A stretch of DNA of 64,000 nt from Macrocystis pyrifera (lineage: Eukaryota; Sar; Phaeophyceae; Laminariales; Laminariaceae): contig JASSKH010000014.1 in assembly GCA_031763025.1 (NCBI GenBank), positions 8,236,563 through 8,300,562 on the forward strand. Direction: 5' to 3'. The translations under genes were made by a program, and so were the position numbers. Each line of letters starts with the position of its first letter. The stretch's first letter is position 1. Shown piece by piece: positions 1 through 12,200 of this stretch. The notes below the pieces were generated by a model. It did no database searches. It had not been told where the DNA came from and saw nothing but the letters and a program-made list of their open reading frames with translations.

Positions 1-279
1 GAGCACTTATCGAGTAACGCTACTTCATGTGCTACAGTACAGTAGTACAGTAGCTATACCAGGTACATGCCACCAGTTTTTCTATACCAGTTAATGTCTT
101 CATAGCCCTGTTGCTGCTATGCCGTTTTGTCGCTGTTGGATGCCAGGCGTAGCGAACCTCAGGTGGCTCTCAGAATTTCGTCTTACATACCATCCACCAT
201 TAATTTTGCAAGGAGGAGGTAACGAACAAAATCGACCAGTTGGCTCACTATTGAATATGATGTTTCTGTCATGCCGAAG

Positions 280-3200
280 GTTCGCTTGCTTCTGGAGTGG
301 GGGGCAGAGGTGATGGTCATCGACAACAAGGGGAAGCTTCCCCTGCACCTCGTGGGGCAGAGTGCCTCACAGAAAAACCGGGGGAAAAGCGACGACATCA
401 TAAAGCTTCTCAAGAGCAAGATGCCTGAGGATGACGACGAAGGTGGGAACTGTTTTAGTCACCAGACAATCACCATTAATGTTGCAAGGTATAATTGCCT
501 TTTAGCTTGAGCTTAAGCTACGCTTGGTCGTTTTTATTTTTTGCGCCGTCACAACACGACTTAGCAAACCGTTGGAGAAGCATACCTGGTACGATTCAGC
601 AGCATCTGTGCGGTACGCGCCACACCCCCATGTGGATTATGATCCCAAAGAATACCCATCCATGGCTGCTACGCAAGACGGCGTATTGGGCGACTGTAAC
701 TGGCCCCTATCCCCCATGCTGAGAACTGTAAAACCCGACGTCTTGATTGTGAGCTCCTCCCTTGTTCCGCGTGCTCGCCCCAGGGCTCGACGGATCGTAT
801 CATCCCGAGTCTGACGGCACTCTGATGGGGGCGGCGATGTCCGTAGCCAAGAATGTGGCGAGCAGTAGCACGTCTTCCATGACGGTTCCCGGGGCGGCGG
901 CCGCCACGAAGGCATCGTCGACTGCTGCCAAGACCCCTCCCGCCACTGCGGGCAAGGCTGGTGGTGGGGAGGGAAACGGCACCTCTACGGCGACGAACGG
1001 CGGCATGGCAACAGCAGGACGAGGTGTCACGGCGTTACAGGTCGGCGCGGACGGCGAGTTGAGTGAGCACCCAGAGGTGACGCTGCCAGGCCAAGGGAAA
1101 ACGCCTGTCAAGTCGGAGGCACCCGCCCCCCGAAAGAGCTCGTTCCTTCTTAATCCCGGGGGGGGCGCTAGTCAGCGGCAATCTCCCGAGCGGAAGAGTG
1201 TGACCGATCGGAGGTTGCCGGGAGCAGGAGGGCAAGCGGCGACCGACCGAAGAGCTTCCGGAGCGGGCGGAGGTCCCAGCGTGAGGGGAGGCTCATCAGC
1301 AAATGCGCCGGATGTAGCCTTGGGGGCTGTCGGGGGGCAGGGTTCTCCGGACGTCAGCCTTGCCGAGAAGCAGCGCGCCAGGAAAAAATCAAGTAAATGC
1401 CACGGGGTGTTATTTTGGGGGGGGGTGTTGGCGTTGATGGCCTCTCGGGGCATACTTGGACAGTTTTTTGGTTTTGTGTTGTAACTCGGTTGTTCCGTGC
1501 GTCGCTCTATTTCTGTTGCTCTCATCGGAGGGGTTGCGGGGATTGGTAGGAGCTGGGTGGAGGGACTGCCGGGAAACATGTGTCGGTATCGGCAATTGAG
1601 GGTTTGGTGCGAGGGGTTTTCCCTTTCGCCTTCATACTTGCTTTTGGTTACATGCGGAATGTTGAAGTCATGGTGAACACTGACATTTCGCCTTTTACCC
1701 CTCGACAGCTATCAACATCATGATGTCGGACGGCGTGGTGAGCATTGGCGATGGCAAGGTTGGGGGCGAGACCTCCCCGACTAGCAGGCGTCGGTCTGCG
1801 AACTTGTCGGCGACAAACACGTCCGTTGCACCGGTGGCAGCTAGCCGCGTCAAACGCTCGCCCCAGGGATCGGTTGCCGGGGAATCCTCGACCAAAGGAA
1901 GCGAACGCGACGAAATGGAGGAAGTCAGCAACGAGGAAGGTCAGTGACGTTGTTGTTATTGGGTAAGGCGAGTATTCTGGGTGGAGGCTGTCTTCGTTTG
2001 TTTGACGCAGCTCCGCGCTATTGAAGTGACTCAGCTTGTCTGCTTGGGTGCTATGCCCGCAGTATAATTCCTGTCCGTCCACCATCTGAGTACCGTACAC
2101 GATTTACTTTCAAGAGGTAGGGTTCGCGTTTGTGCCCGAACGTAAAGCTGGAAGTAAATGTGTACCGTGTGTCGTCGAATGCCTCGCTATCATTTGATAC
2201 GTTTGCCCCGCCCCGTCCGGTACTGCAGTGGCGTACGAGATGGCGTTGGAGCAGATCATTGCCGACCTCGATGACCTGGAGGAGCGCGTGGAGAACCTCA
2301 ATGTCGACCAGAAAACAAATGAAGACATCCTTCTTAACGTTCTCAAAAGAGTCGACGAAACGGAGAAGGATTTAAGAAAGGTGTGCTTGCCATGTTCCCA
2401 AGAGTTTAGCCGGTACGCAGAGCACAAGTTTTTTTGCCTACACCTGACAGCACATGTTTGCCACGGTAGCCTTTAGCGTAAATATGTCGTGACAGTTTTA
2501 GTCCCGAAGGACTAGCAAACTTTCGCCCTCCCTACAGCATGCAGAGACGTTATTTACACACATTTCTTGTTCCGACGTTATTTGTTGAAAAACGGACAGG
2601 GTCGCCCAGGCGGATTCGAGTTCCGGGACTGAATTTTTGATGTTTCGTTCGGCGCGAAAGGTCGAAATACTACTGCTGTAGGTGTAACCGGATAGTAAGC
2701 GATGTGGGAAGATGTCGTAGGTTGTCTTTGTACATGAACTCACTTCCACGGTACATGGATGCCGGCAACACGGCTTCGCGGTAACCTACAGTAGTACTTG
2801 ACGATCACGGTCTATACATATACAGCACATGAACACTTTCACCGTCACGGTCAACAAGATTTCACCATACGATATTGAACGGTACACGGTAGACTCGCTG
2901 TTGCGCGGTACGACTGCAGTCCCCTTTGTAGCGTGGCTTTCCCGCGGGTATTATACTGTACAGAGGAAATCCTTTATCGATATTTTACGGCGAGGCCCTT
3001 AATCAATACTAAGCATTTTATGGAGGAAGCCCTTAATCACCAGTTGTATATTTTTCAAGCGACAAAGCGTTCGTTCCACCGATTAAGCATCGCCTTGCCT
3101 TAGTTGTAAGGCTTGTTGACAGGGAACAGATGCCTCCTGGTGCTACCGTAGCCGCTTTTGTGGATACACGGCCAGTCTTTGTTCTTCAGCATACTGCGTA

Positions 3201-4194
3201 CCATTGTATTCGATTGTCCCCGCTATGTCTGTTTTGTAGGAGCGTTGCCCGGTTGTTCCGTCGCATGTTCGTGGGGTTCCAACGCGAAGGCTACGTCGAT
3301 CTGTCATGAGAATTGCACAATTTTCTAGTTTTCGATTTGAACTACAGTAGGAACACAACAGATCGGCTCTTTCTGGAGCATGGGATAATGGCTGGTGCTG
3401 CCCATTTCCCCACACACATTCCACTCTCAGATGAAACGGACGACGATCGCGAAGGAGTTTGAGGCTAAGCAGGCGAATGCGGCTGGAGTACTTGACCGCA
3501 CACTAGGCGCGGAGGCACCGTTGGCTGCGACTCTTGGTGGAGTAGGAGGTGCCACGACCACTGACTGGCAGGGGAGCGGAATTGCCAGTGAACAGTTTGC
3601 GAGTAAGGACGAGGTTGGGGAGCTGAGGCAGGCTGTGGGGATGAAGGTCAGTGGCACACGCACGAGGTGTCTCGTACTAAGATGGTAAGCTTGATACTTT
3701 TTGCTTTGCACGTGGCTCGTGGTATTGTCTGGCGTCTTTCAGCTTTTCGGAAGTTTTGGCCTAAAGCTTTTTTGGCGCCTTTGGTTGTGTCCAGGATAAG
3801 GAACTGCGAGATATTCGAGACAGAATGCAAGACAAGGAGGCGGAGTTAGACACTCTGCGGAAAGCCGGCAAGAATCTGAGGGAAAGGCTCGACGAGAAGG
3901 AGGTGGAAACACGCGGCATCATGGATCGGGTGAGTCGCCTGCATGGGGTCAACGCTACGATGCTGAGGTTGAGAGTCGTTGGTATTCTATCTGAGCACCT
4001 TGTGGTGTACCAGAGACATCCCTGCACTCGTTCCTGGTATACCCTGTAATTTAACGACGCTGCACAAGCGATCGCCTTACCCTTGTCCTCTTTCCCTGAC
4101 TTTGTGCGTTTTTCTCGCCCAGCTTTCCCGCATGGAGGACACGGCACGGAAGCTTTCTTCTGGGGGCGGGAGTTGTGCGTGTAGCGTAATGTAG
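280..4194 (+). CDS. ankyrin-repeat / coiled-coil protein with C-terminal CaaX box (5' end outside or unresolved)
   Basis: Seven exons join in consistent phase: 280-442, 784-1392, 1709-1939, 2229-2380, 3431-3646, 3795-3929, 4123-4194 (525 codons plus stop). The first visible exon carries the second half of one ankyrin repeat (VRLLLEWGAEV) and a following repeat (GKLPLHLV...DIIKLLKSK). The second exon is a long Ala/Gly/Ser/Thr-rich, probably disordered linker. Exons 4 to 7 are rich in Glu, Lys, Arg and Leu with heptad spacing, so coiled coil is likely. The protein ends GGGSCACSVM: a CaaX box (CSVM, Met at X favours farnesylation), with a second Cys two residues before it that could be palmitoylated. 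This suggests a membrane-tethered ankyrin adaptor. The first ankyrin repeat is cut at the exon edge, so upstream exons are expected; an ATG at 271 is a less likely start. The exact family is not recognised. Ankyrin and CaaX are seen directly; membrane anchoring is inferred. Confidence 0.8.
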
Positions 4195-5785
4195 TCATGC
4201 CTCTTTACCGGCGTGGATACTTTTATGAGACTATCTCCGCTGCAGAGAAACCGTTGCCGCCCCAACTGCTAGCGTGAGATCTGGGCGGAATCCTGTTGCT
4301 ATTGCAACAGCCGACAGCCTTGCCAGCCTTTCACCTTGTTATAGGTGACGCTCGTTCTACAGCGCGCGTTTTTTTTTTCTGCCGTGTTGGGGCCATGCGT
4401 GGGTATCAAAATTATAATAGTGCGCACGAAAACATACTTGGTAATACGCCTCAACGTGAGGAAACCAGCCAGGAAGCGGGGGGGTGGGGACAGGAGAGGG
4501 CAATAGAGAGGCGCTGTGCTCTGGAGCAAACAGTGTCGTGGGGTATTGTACGAGTTAGCACGTGTTGGTTCGTTTTATTGGCGTTATGTAGGGAGGTTGC
4601 CATGCTTTTTTTGTTGGCAACACACTTGTGCCTCCTGTGCAACTTTTGAACATGACGTTTATGACGTGTAAACATAAACACTGTGGGACCAGAACACGCA
4701 GCTTGGCTGCTTGTTGTGTGCGCCGCACTAGGCACACGAGAGTGCTGCGGCAGCAGTTGAAACAATGAAGCTTCATGTTGACGATTGATCGCGTGTCATG
4801 GGGTTCAGCCAAGAAAATATAAACGACAAAGCTGCTTCTTATCCTTGCCATATATCGATTTCAAGCAAATTTCATCAAAGTATTATATTATACATCGGTA
4901 CCTACTGTAGTACTCTTTTTGAATGAGAGCGAAGCAAAGAGGGAGTCCTGCATCCTGCACTACTTACGTGCCTGGTTGATACCCAGCATATACACCTCAG
5001 ATCCTGGCACACCGTACAGTAGTATCAGCAGTATGTACAAGGCTGCGCTCCGCGGGCGGCTATACGCCTCCCGCTGCCTTCGCTCAAGGAAGCAGATAGA
5101 ACAAAGTGTATATCTGGAAGCGGACAGGGCAAAGGACGCTCACGACTTGATGCAATAGGCGACTTGCTCATAAATGCTAAGAAGAGCTCAGTGGTGGAGG
5201 AAAAACTATTCCCCCGGCCCTCGATGATCAGTCCTGAGTGAGAGCCGTTCTTTTCATATCGGTGTAAAATAGCTTGAGGATCAATCCAGTGCAAAAATAT
5301 TTTCCCCGTCGACAATTATGGGCTGAAAGTGGTTGCTGAGAGGTGGAATTTATCGAGCGAGACAGCTCTGCTACTGGGGTGGACAGAAGAAGTAAGAAAG
5401 TCTACGTACGAGTGAGGGTGCGTGTATATATGCCGAATTTGTCTAACCAAACACACACCCAATCAAAACCTATCCCCTTTACGTATATAATGGACTCATT
5501 TTATACCAGATATATTTATTATTGTGTGTTTTTTAATTCGTTGCATTCATGTATATGTAACTCCTAGCATCAAAGTAAAAGAAAAGTTATCTCGCGGACG
5601 TGAATAAATAATAACGTTTTTCACCCCACCCAAACTTGCGGCCTAGCCAGTCTGCCTGCCTGACGACGATGATGCGACAAGATACAGTAGATACTGAATA
5701 CGAATAGATAAACGTCCTTTGTTTAACACCGCTATGTGGTGTTGGTGATGGCGTTGTTTCGGATCTTCAAAACTAAGTCGGTTTT
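4195..5785. other. 3' flank and intergenic DNA, no gene seen
   Basis: AT-richer sequence after the ankyrin/CaaX stop codon. Open frames here are short, overlap on both strands and show no recognisable domain. It contains scattered CAGTAG / GTACTGTA type short motifs typical of this window. A GC-rich patch near 5040-5100 has an open frame but no recognisable product. Confidence 0.5.
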
Positions 5786-5794
5786 AGTATGCCC

Positions 5795-6135
5795 CTGGGA
5801 AAACCGGCGCTCCCGAGCGCCACTCCCCGCAGCTGCGCGGCCGTGCCACGGCCGCTCCATATAGCAGCCCTCGGTGTCCCGGCAAAAAGGTATAGGGCGC
5901 CGCAACCAAACTTGGCGAGCGGGCGGGGGGGTGAAAAGGTACCCTCCCGGAGACGGTGCTTGGTCCCCGGGATGTATAAGGGGGGGATTCCAGGTGTAAC
6001 GGTTGTACGAAGGGATTTTTTCCGGGGATGGGACACTATCACCCCCCCCCCCCCCCGGGGGGCTTTTCGCTCAGCGGTAGAAGGTTCGGTTTTTTACGCC
6101 AAGTCCGTGGTTCGCGTCCCGCCCGTAGTTTTTTC
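5795..6135 (+). repeat. GC-rich hairpin block followed by a tRNA-like Pol III unit
   Basis: Two tight hairpins lie at about 5808-5855 (GGCGCT..AGCGCC and GCGGCCGT..ACGGCCGC). At about 6058-6127 there is a tRNA-like stretch: an A-box-like GCTCAGCGGTAGA, a B-box-like GGTTCGCGTCC, and a run of six T directly after it that would act as a Pol III terminator. The acceptor and T stems do not pair well, so this looks like a tRNA-derived relic or SINE head, not a working tRNA. Confidence 0.4.
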
Positions 6136-6289
6136 AGTGTTAATAATGTAATTTCTTCATTGTTAGTGCCAATAGTATGATATTTTACTCAATATAATCG
6201 ATATGGTAATACGAAAAACCCCGGTGATGGTTTTGCACACTACACACATACCCGGGTACACTTCTTGAGCAAGTACCGGTACGTCGGTG

Positions 6290-6570
6290 GGTGGTTGGGG
6301 TGTGGGGAACGTGCGTACTACTACTGCTGTACGCGTCGGTGGCGTGTGGGGGTGGGCGGGTAGGTTGTAGAGTTGCACCCCGGCCTCAAAAATTGGGACC
6401 GGGTACCCGACCGGGTGGGAGGCGTTCCAGACGGAACCGGAACCGGGTACCCGGGGGTCCAGCGGACACGGGTACCCGGGTACCTGGGTTACCAGACACT
6501 ATTTTGCTCCCATTTTAGGTTTTGAGCGGGACACCGGTACCCGAGTACCCGGGTACCCGGGTACCCGGGT
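6290..6570 (+). repeat. GGGTACCC-rich repeat, family E, left copy
   Basis: Contains AGAGTTGCACCCCG followed by clustered GGGTACCC palindromes and GGAACCGGAACC. The same elements occur in inverted order at 7285-7450, and related copies lie at 33895-34320 and 35715-35860. It could be one arm of an element spanning 6290-7450, or one of two independent opposed copies. Confidence 0.6.
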
Positions 6571-7284
6571 TACCATACACTATTTACTCCCCCTTTATTA
6601 GCCTGTGAGCAGCAGCGTGGTAAGGCTGTGGGAGGGCAAGACTTCATTTCGTCTCTCTCGATGAACCATGCTGAAAAAATATGGCAGAAGGCACGTGGGA
6701 TATTCTGTGTGGGATCGAGTGGAGAGGTGGGGAGAGGGGAGCTGAAACATAAGCGATCAATCATCGGTGCCATTTTCTTCCCACCCTTATCATTATTTCG
6801 CAGGTCAAGTCAGCGGGAAATCCTTCGAATATATTAAGCTTATTAGCTTGCATCAACTAACCCATGTGACAACAACCCACATTCAGAAACAAAGAAAAAT
6901 AATAAAGGAGCGTCGTTATTATTGACTGTTTTTTATGTTGCTACTCGTTTCGAGAAAGGTTCACGCGAGCGCGCAAAAATGCGGTGGGTCCTATATCGCC
7001 TGGTATCATGTTTCATAAGGTTGCAACGTACGTCCATGTGATCGAATGGTCAAAACCAGAGGCGCGCGCGCTGGTAGTCGGCTTGATCGTGCAGCTAGGG
7101 GTGCTCCGCTTCCTAGAGAGGCAACCGTGCCCCGCCGTACCTCGCGAGCGTTGCTAAAATCAACTTAGTTAATTACAGCAGAGCGGCAAATCCCTCCGCG
7201 ACAGACAGGGGCGAGAGACGGGAGTCTATGGGCACACCAGTGTATATATAAATCAACCCATACCCCAGTCTTGAGGGCTCCGTA

Positions 7285-7450
7285 TACCACAACTGACGGG
7301 AACCCGGGTACCCGGGATGCAAATACCCGCGGTTCCGTGAGTTGGACCGGGACGATTCCGGTTCCGACGGTTCCGGGTACCCGCCACCGGGTACCCGGTT
7401 CTCAGTCAGACGGGGTGCAACTCTAGTAGGTTGGTGGTTGTGGATGGGTT
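7285..7450 (-). repeat. GGGTACCC-rich repeat, family E, inverted partner
   Basis: Reverse-complement counterpart of the 6290-6570 block. It has the GGGTACCC units, GGTTCCGGGTACCC and the CGGGGTGCAACTCTA end. The 6571-7284 spacer between the arms carries no recognisable gene. Confidence 0.6.
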
Positions 7451-7600
7451 GGTAGGATTGGTACATATACTTTCATGTAGGCGGGTGGGTTTGTGGATGT
7501 GCGGGTGGGTGGGGTGGGGTGGTAGGTGGGTGGGTTGGTGGGTGGGTGTGGGTTGATGGGGTTGGTGGGCTATGGGTGGGTGTGGGTGTATTTTGGGCCC
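7435..7600 (+). repeat. G-rich GGGTGGGT-type low-complexity tract
   Basis: About 160 bases of GGTGGGTGGG / GGTTGGTGGG-type sequence with many closely spaced G3-G4 runs on the + strand. G-quadruplex formation is plausible. No coding signal. Confidence 0.75.
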
Positions 7601-7767
7601 CGCTGGCTTGAAGCTTTGAAGACGAGGGAAAAAATCAGTTTCAACTCCCGGATGATGACGTCAACTGAAACAGCCAGCCAGCCAAGGAGAGCGCAGCCCC
7701 GCCCCGTTCCCCGTCCCGCTGACTAACCCAGTATTGTACATATGCGTGCCAAGGATGGTCTCTCCGA

Positions 7768-7905
7768 CTCTGTGGATTAATTGGCAAGATCGGGGGAGAA
7801 GGGACGACACTTGTGACCACGGCTTGTCTAGAAGATCAGGATAAATAAAACCTCCTACCGTAAAAGTGATGATAAAAAAAAATAAAAAATAAAAATGGAT
7901 TCGCA
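7768..7905 (+). repeat. SINE family A, 5'-truncated copy with A-rich tail
   Basis: Matches the tail half of the element at 30026-30356 (GGGGGAGAAGGGACGACAC, then GTGACCACGGCTTGTC, AAACCTCCTAC) and ends in an A-rich tail near 7876-7905. The tRNA-like head is missing, as expected for 5' truncation on retrotransposition. Confidence 0.75.
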
Positions 7906-8664
7906 CAAAGCATGGATCCATGACGCCGCATGATACGTACGTGCGCCATTCTGATGCAATAATGTAACGACCGTTTGGTCTTCATATTTATGCCCCAACG
8001 GTCCTTACAATTCCGCCACGCTCTTCCCAAAGTCCCTCCCTCGTCTCTTCTCGCCAATCTACGTTCGGACTTGGGGGAGTAGGCGCTCTCTCTCTACGAC
8101 AATAACAAACAGCTGCTGCAATAACAGCAGCAACGACATAATAGCTAGTCCCTGTGATCGTACGATCCAACAGATTTATATGCTGGCTGTCGGGGTGTCG
8201 AGGTGGCTCTGCCTCTCGTTTATACGTTTGGATTTTTTGGTTCTCGATCGCAAAAAAAGCGCTTGTCAAGCTTTGCATCGCACTCTTGTCTACAGCAGCA
8301 GCTGCTGCTGTGATCTGTGTCTCCGGTCTCGGGGTTGTCCGGTGGCATCACACGATTGTGGGCGGCGTGCTTGCTGCGTGTCGCAGCTGCTAGAGCTTCT
8401 TGCTGCGCGGTCGTCAGATGTTTCCTCCATCGAGCAGAGCTTTCTATCAGATAATCTGTCGTGAGGCGCTTCTCCTGCAGACACTGCTGCTGCTGTGGCA
8501 GGTGTGCCGTGCTGCGATCGGCGGCGGAATTAACGGCTGTCTATGTCTTCAAGTCATCATCCAATCAGCGTACGAATTTTGTCACAATTTGGCTGCTTTT
8601 TAGTGTGTGTGTTAGCTAGTGTGTGTGATTGGCCTACGTCACAAAGGTTTCAGGCCCCAACACT
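7906..8664. other. intergenic DNA with short CAG/CTG runs, no gene
   Basis: Small clusters of CAGCAGCAG / CTGCTGCTG occur near 8110-8145 and 8290-8315. Overlapping open frames on both strands are by-products of these repeats. No domain, splice-consistent exon or promoter is recognisable. Confidence 0.5.
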
Positions 8665-8996
8665 GAGATTTTTTTTTTTACTCCTGACTTCACTTTTCAG
8701 CCTAATTCGTCATGAGAGGTTTTACCCTCGACGACCTTCTGGACAAGCCGTGGTCACAGGTGTCTTCCCTTCTTCCCCCTGGTGCCATTATTTTTTATCG
8801 CGCATGGGGTTCAGCATCCATTCCCACTGCTCGTCGATTTTCATCGAATGTAGCTAACTCACGCTCTCGCTTTCCGCTAATCAATCTCTTCTATTCAAGA
8901 AAAAGCCCCTACGAGCATGCACTCTATGAGACTTGAACCCACGAAATTGATATTCATAGGCACGCGGACCACCTACCAAGCTACCCGGAGATGCGG
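8665..8996 (-). mobile_element. SINE family A, near full-length copy
   Basis: Read on the minus strand it starts with a tRNA-like head. The A-box region is GGTAGCTTGGTAGGTGG and the B-box region is GGGTTCAAGTCTC. It then runs through the family body to a terminal poly(A), seen as a T run at 8671-8681. It closely matches 24035-24366 and 30026-30356. It lies about 230 bp upstream of the ECD start codon. Confidence 0.85.
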
Positions 8997-9225
8997 GCCT
9001 GGTTACCAGTTTCAACTTTCAACTCCCTGATAGTTAATGACGCCAACTCCTTCTGTGGAACTCCCTGTTCAATTTCCCCCCCGGCCGGCAAGTCATTCCC
9101 ATTGGCTCACATGTTTAAATTGCAGAGACAGCCGACAGCATACATAAGACGCCTAGAGTACGGCATCTGCCTGGACGGTCATTGGAGCATCTCGGTTCTC
9201 GAGGTACCCTACAAGTCCCCGACCA

Positions 9226-12200
9226 ATGGATTCTGTGCAGGAGAGTTGGTTTTCCAACGAGACCGATGCCGGCCCGAGCTTAGAGGACTTTCTCGCCACC
9301 GACCCTTCCCAGCTGCCCTTCTTACAAGAGCGCCCCGAGGCAACGGAGGACTACGTGCGGTATCAAGTATTCGTGGACGACTGGTACTCGATTGAACACC
9401 TCCAGGAGGTCGGTGCTCAGCGCAGGGAAGAGTTGAGCTAGTAGCAGCACGTCGTGATGCGCGAACGAGATTTTCCACATTTTTGGTCGGAGTATGCCAT
9501 CCCGCCTTGCCTCCACTGCTGTCCGCATGGCATGAGTCCAGATTTACAAACTTTGTCAAGTTAGTTCCAGCAGGTGCGCCGGTTGCATGCCGGAACACAC
9601 ACACAATGTCGCCATGCAGTAACAGCTTGGATGTGGTCAGCCTGGCCCTTGTAAATCCAGACTGCGCCAGCACCAGTCTTGGGTGCTGCCCTTTGGCTTG
9701 GCCAGTAAGTTGATAGGAGCCCTGGCCTGAGTACTGCCATTACTGGCCAGGGCCCACGTACGTACAGCAGTTATCGAGTTGGGACTTCGGCCTCCTGTCG
9801 CGTCCGAACTGCTGTCGCGTCCGAACCGGCCTGCTGTCCGGACACCTGCCATGCGACGAACTGTTTGTTGCATCCTCAGCCTCCAACTTTTTTGCTGTCT
9901 GCAAACTGTTTGCTACCCTTACAACTCGCCACAGCTGCGCGAGTCGGTGCTGCGGCTAGTAGATTCCCTTACGGCGGGCTTCATCTGGCACCAGGACCCG
10001 TTCGCGCTGACAATTGCCGTACCGCCAAACGGAGACCTGGAGCCTCACCTCAAAGGAGAACAGCTTTTGGGAGGCAACGTGTCGGATGAGTGGTTCGTGT
10101 GCTATTTGCTCTTCGCCATCACTTCGTCCTTCAACGGGTGGGTACTGCTGTAGCAGCACAGCCGTAGTGCTGCTGAACTGCTTTGTCGAAGTGTCGGGCT
10201 TTCGTTTTCAAATGAATATTACCCCGTACACGGTACCTGGTACCAGACCATACCAGTGTACCAGGTATGATGAGGTGCCTGTATTAACTATTAATAACCC
10301 CTTATTAACACTCCCGTTGTGGGGACAATTGTGGGGACATTACTTGGAACTAGACTTGGATTCATGTTTCTGGACAATGCATTTCTAAAAGAGTTAATAG
10401 TTCGTGATGCACCCTTCGTAGAACAAATACCTGGTACATTGCACGACACGATCGACGATCACGACACTCTCCGAACACCCGAACGCCTGCAATAGTTGGA
10501 CTAATGGCGTGTTAGCATGTGTATTACAGTGAGTATAAATATGTCACGTCACCCATGACCGATGATCGAAGGACCGATGAAGATATACGAGAAGTTTTGT
10601 CTAGGATAGCCACAACAGCAGTAGATTTACGTACGAGGTGAAGGATTACCTGGTATATAGTATGGACAGACACGCGCACCGGTGACCCTGAGCCGCTGAA
10701 ATATAAAACCCTAAAAGCGACAGCACTATTGACTACTAGATTTGTACTGGTACCCGTTTGTAGTTTGTATCCATTTGTATCAACGCTCTTCTGCCCTCGC
10801 GACCCCCGGTCGACTTTGTCATTTGATCCCATAGGTTCACCGCCTGCGTCAACGACAACGACGGCGAGTTCTTGCTCATCGAGGCAGCCCCAGCGATTCC
10901 ACCTTTCCTCTCCCCTGCCAACAGGTGACACTATGTTGCTATCAGGCCGTGCTCAACCTTAGTAAAACCGCCTGCTACTGCTGTTGCTGTCTTGTGAGTG
11001 GGCTCTCAGTGGGTGCGAGAGCGCGCCGTGGGTGATGCACGATGACATTTGTTATTTGCACTCCGCAGCTGTTCGAACGTCTCCAACACTCGATTGCATC
11101 CGTTGCGTTCCCTGGCTTTCGATGCCGATGTACTGCAAGCTGCGGTGTTCTCGTAGGTATGCGTCGATGAGCCCATCGAACGGAGCACATCATTACGGTC
11201 TCACAAGAAAAAGTTGGACATACTCCCTTGGTGAACACTTTGACACGCGCTGTGCCGTCGGCAATGATATCCGCACGATTCGACATTCGACACGCTTAGT
11301 CAGACCCCTCTGTCCCTTGTCACACTCTCATCGCCGTTCATCTACTCTGTATTCACAGTAACCATCGGGTGTGGATACAATCTAGCGAGCTGCACTTGGT
11401 GATGCCTGGGTGCATGGTGGACAGAGCAAGGACACCACGGACGCTTGGTTCAGGCGCCATCACCCTGTCCGAGGTGCATTTTGACCGCCGAACTGCTGAG
11501 GGGTCACAATATTCACCAACGCCGAGCATCTGCACGTTGCGTCCATATGTCCATACAGTTTCCTGTTCAGTTATGGATGTTTAACCGTGAAGCTCGCCCC
11601 TTTGTTTGTGGCTTGTGACCGTAGGGATACGGAGATTCATCGTCTTTTTTGTTTTGGAAATATAATTTTGTAGTGCTCCGTTCTGAATCGGGTGCCGATA
11701 GGGTTGAAGTTTCAATGGGAGTACGCTGAGGCGTTAGCGTTATCTCTGCTCCTCCTCAGGGTTTGAAAGCTGTTCGCGAAAGTGATGGAGGGACGAAAGC
11801 TGACGAGGGTGTGCAGAGGCTCATTCGGTGTCGGATCGAAGGCTACCCTGAGAAAGCTACTGCAGATATGCACCACGCAAGGTCAGTTATGGAGGAACAG
11901 CAAAAATCCCTTTGATGAGGGGTGTGCTGGCCCAACGTCAGAGTCATGGAAGTGGCCGTGATGTGCTCGGCTGTTGTGGAGTGGGGAGAACGTCATCGCG
12001 GCACACCGTCAAAACGATCCCTACCCCACGAGGAATAACCGTACTGTATACGGTATCGGGCTTCGTTCGAGGGATGGTAGCAAGCGAACGAAACGTCCAA
12101 TAGTAGGAGCCATCTATATCGCTCATCGTAGCACGTACAACGTCCTATATATATGTCACGCTTCTGGTCTGGATTTCTCGTGACTCATTAGGATTTCCCA

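Noticed and set aside
1..270. Upstream exon of the ankyrin gene in the first 270 bases
   Set aside because: No frame there continues the ankyrin repeat, and an in-frame stop lies at 220-222; the missing exon is probably outside the window.
762..783. Alternative start of the Ala/Gly-rich exon at 762
   Set aside because: A CCAG acceptor at 780-783 joins in phase with the ankyrin exon ending at 442, so these bases are intron.
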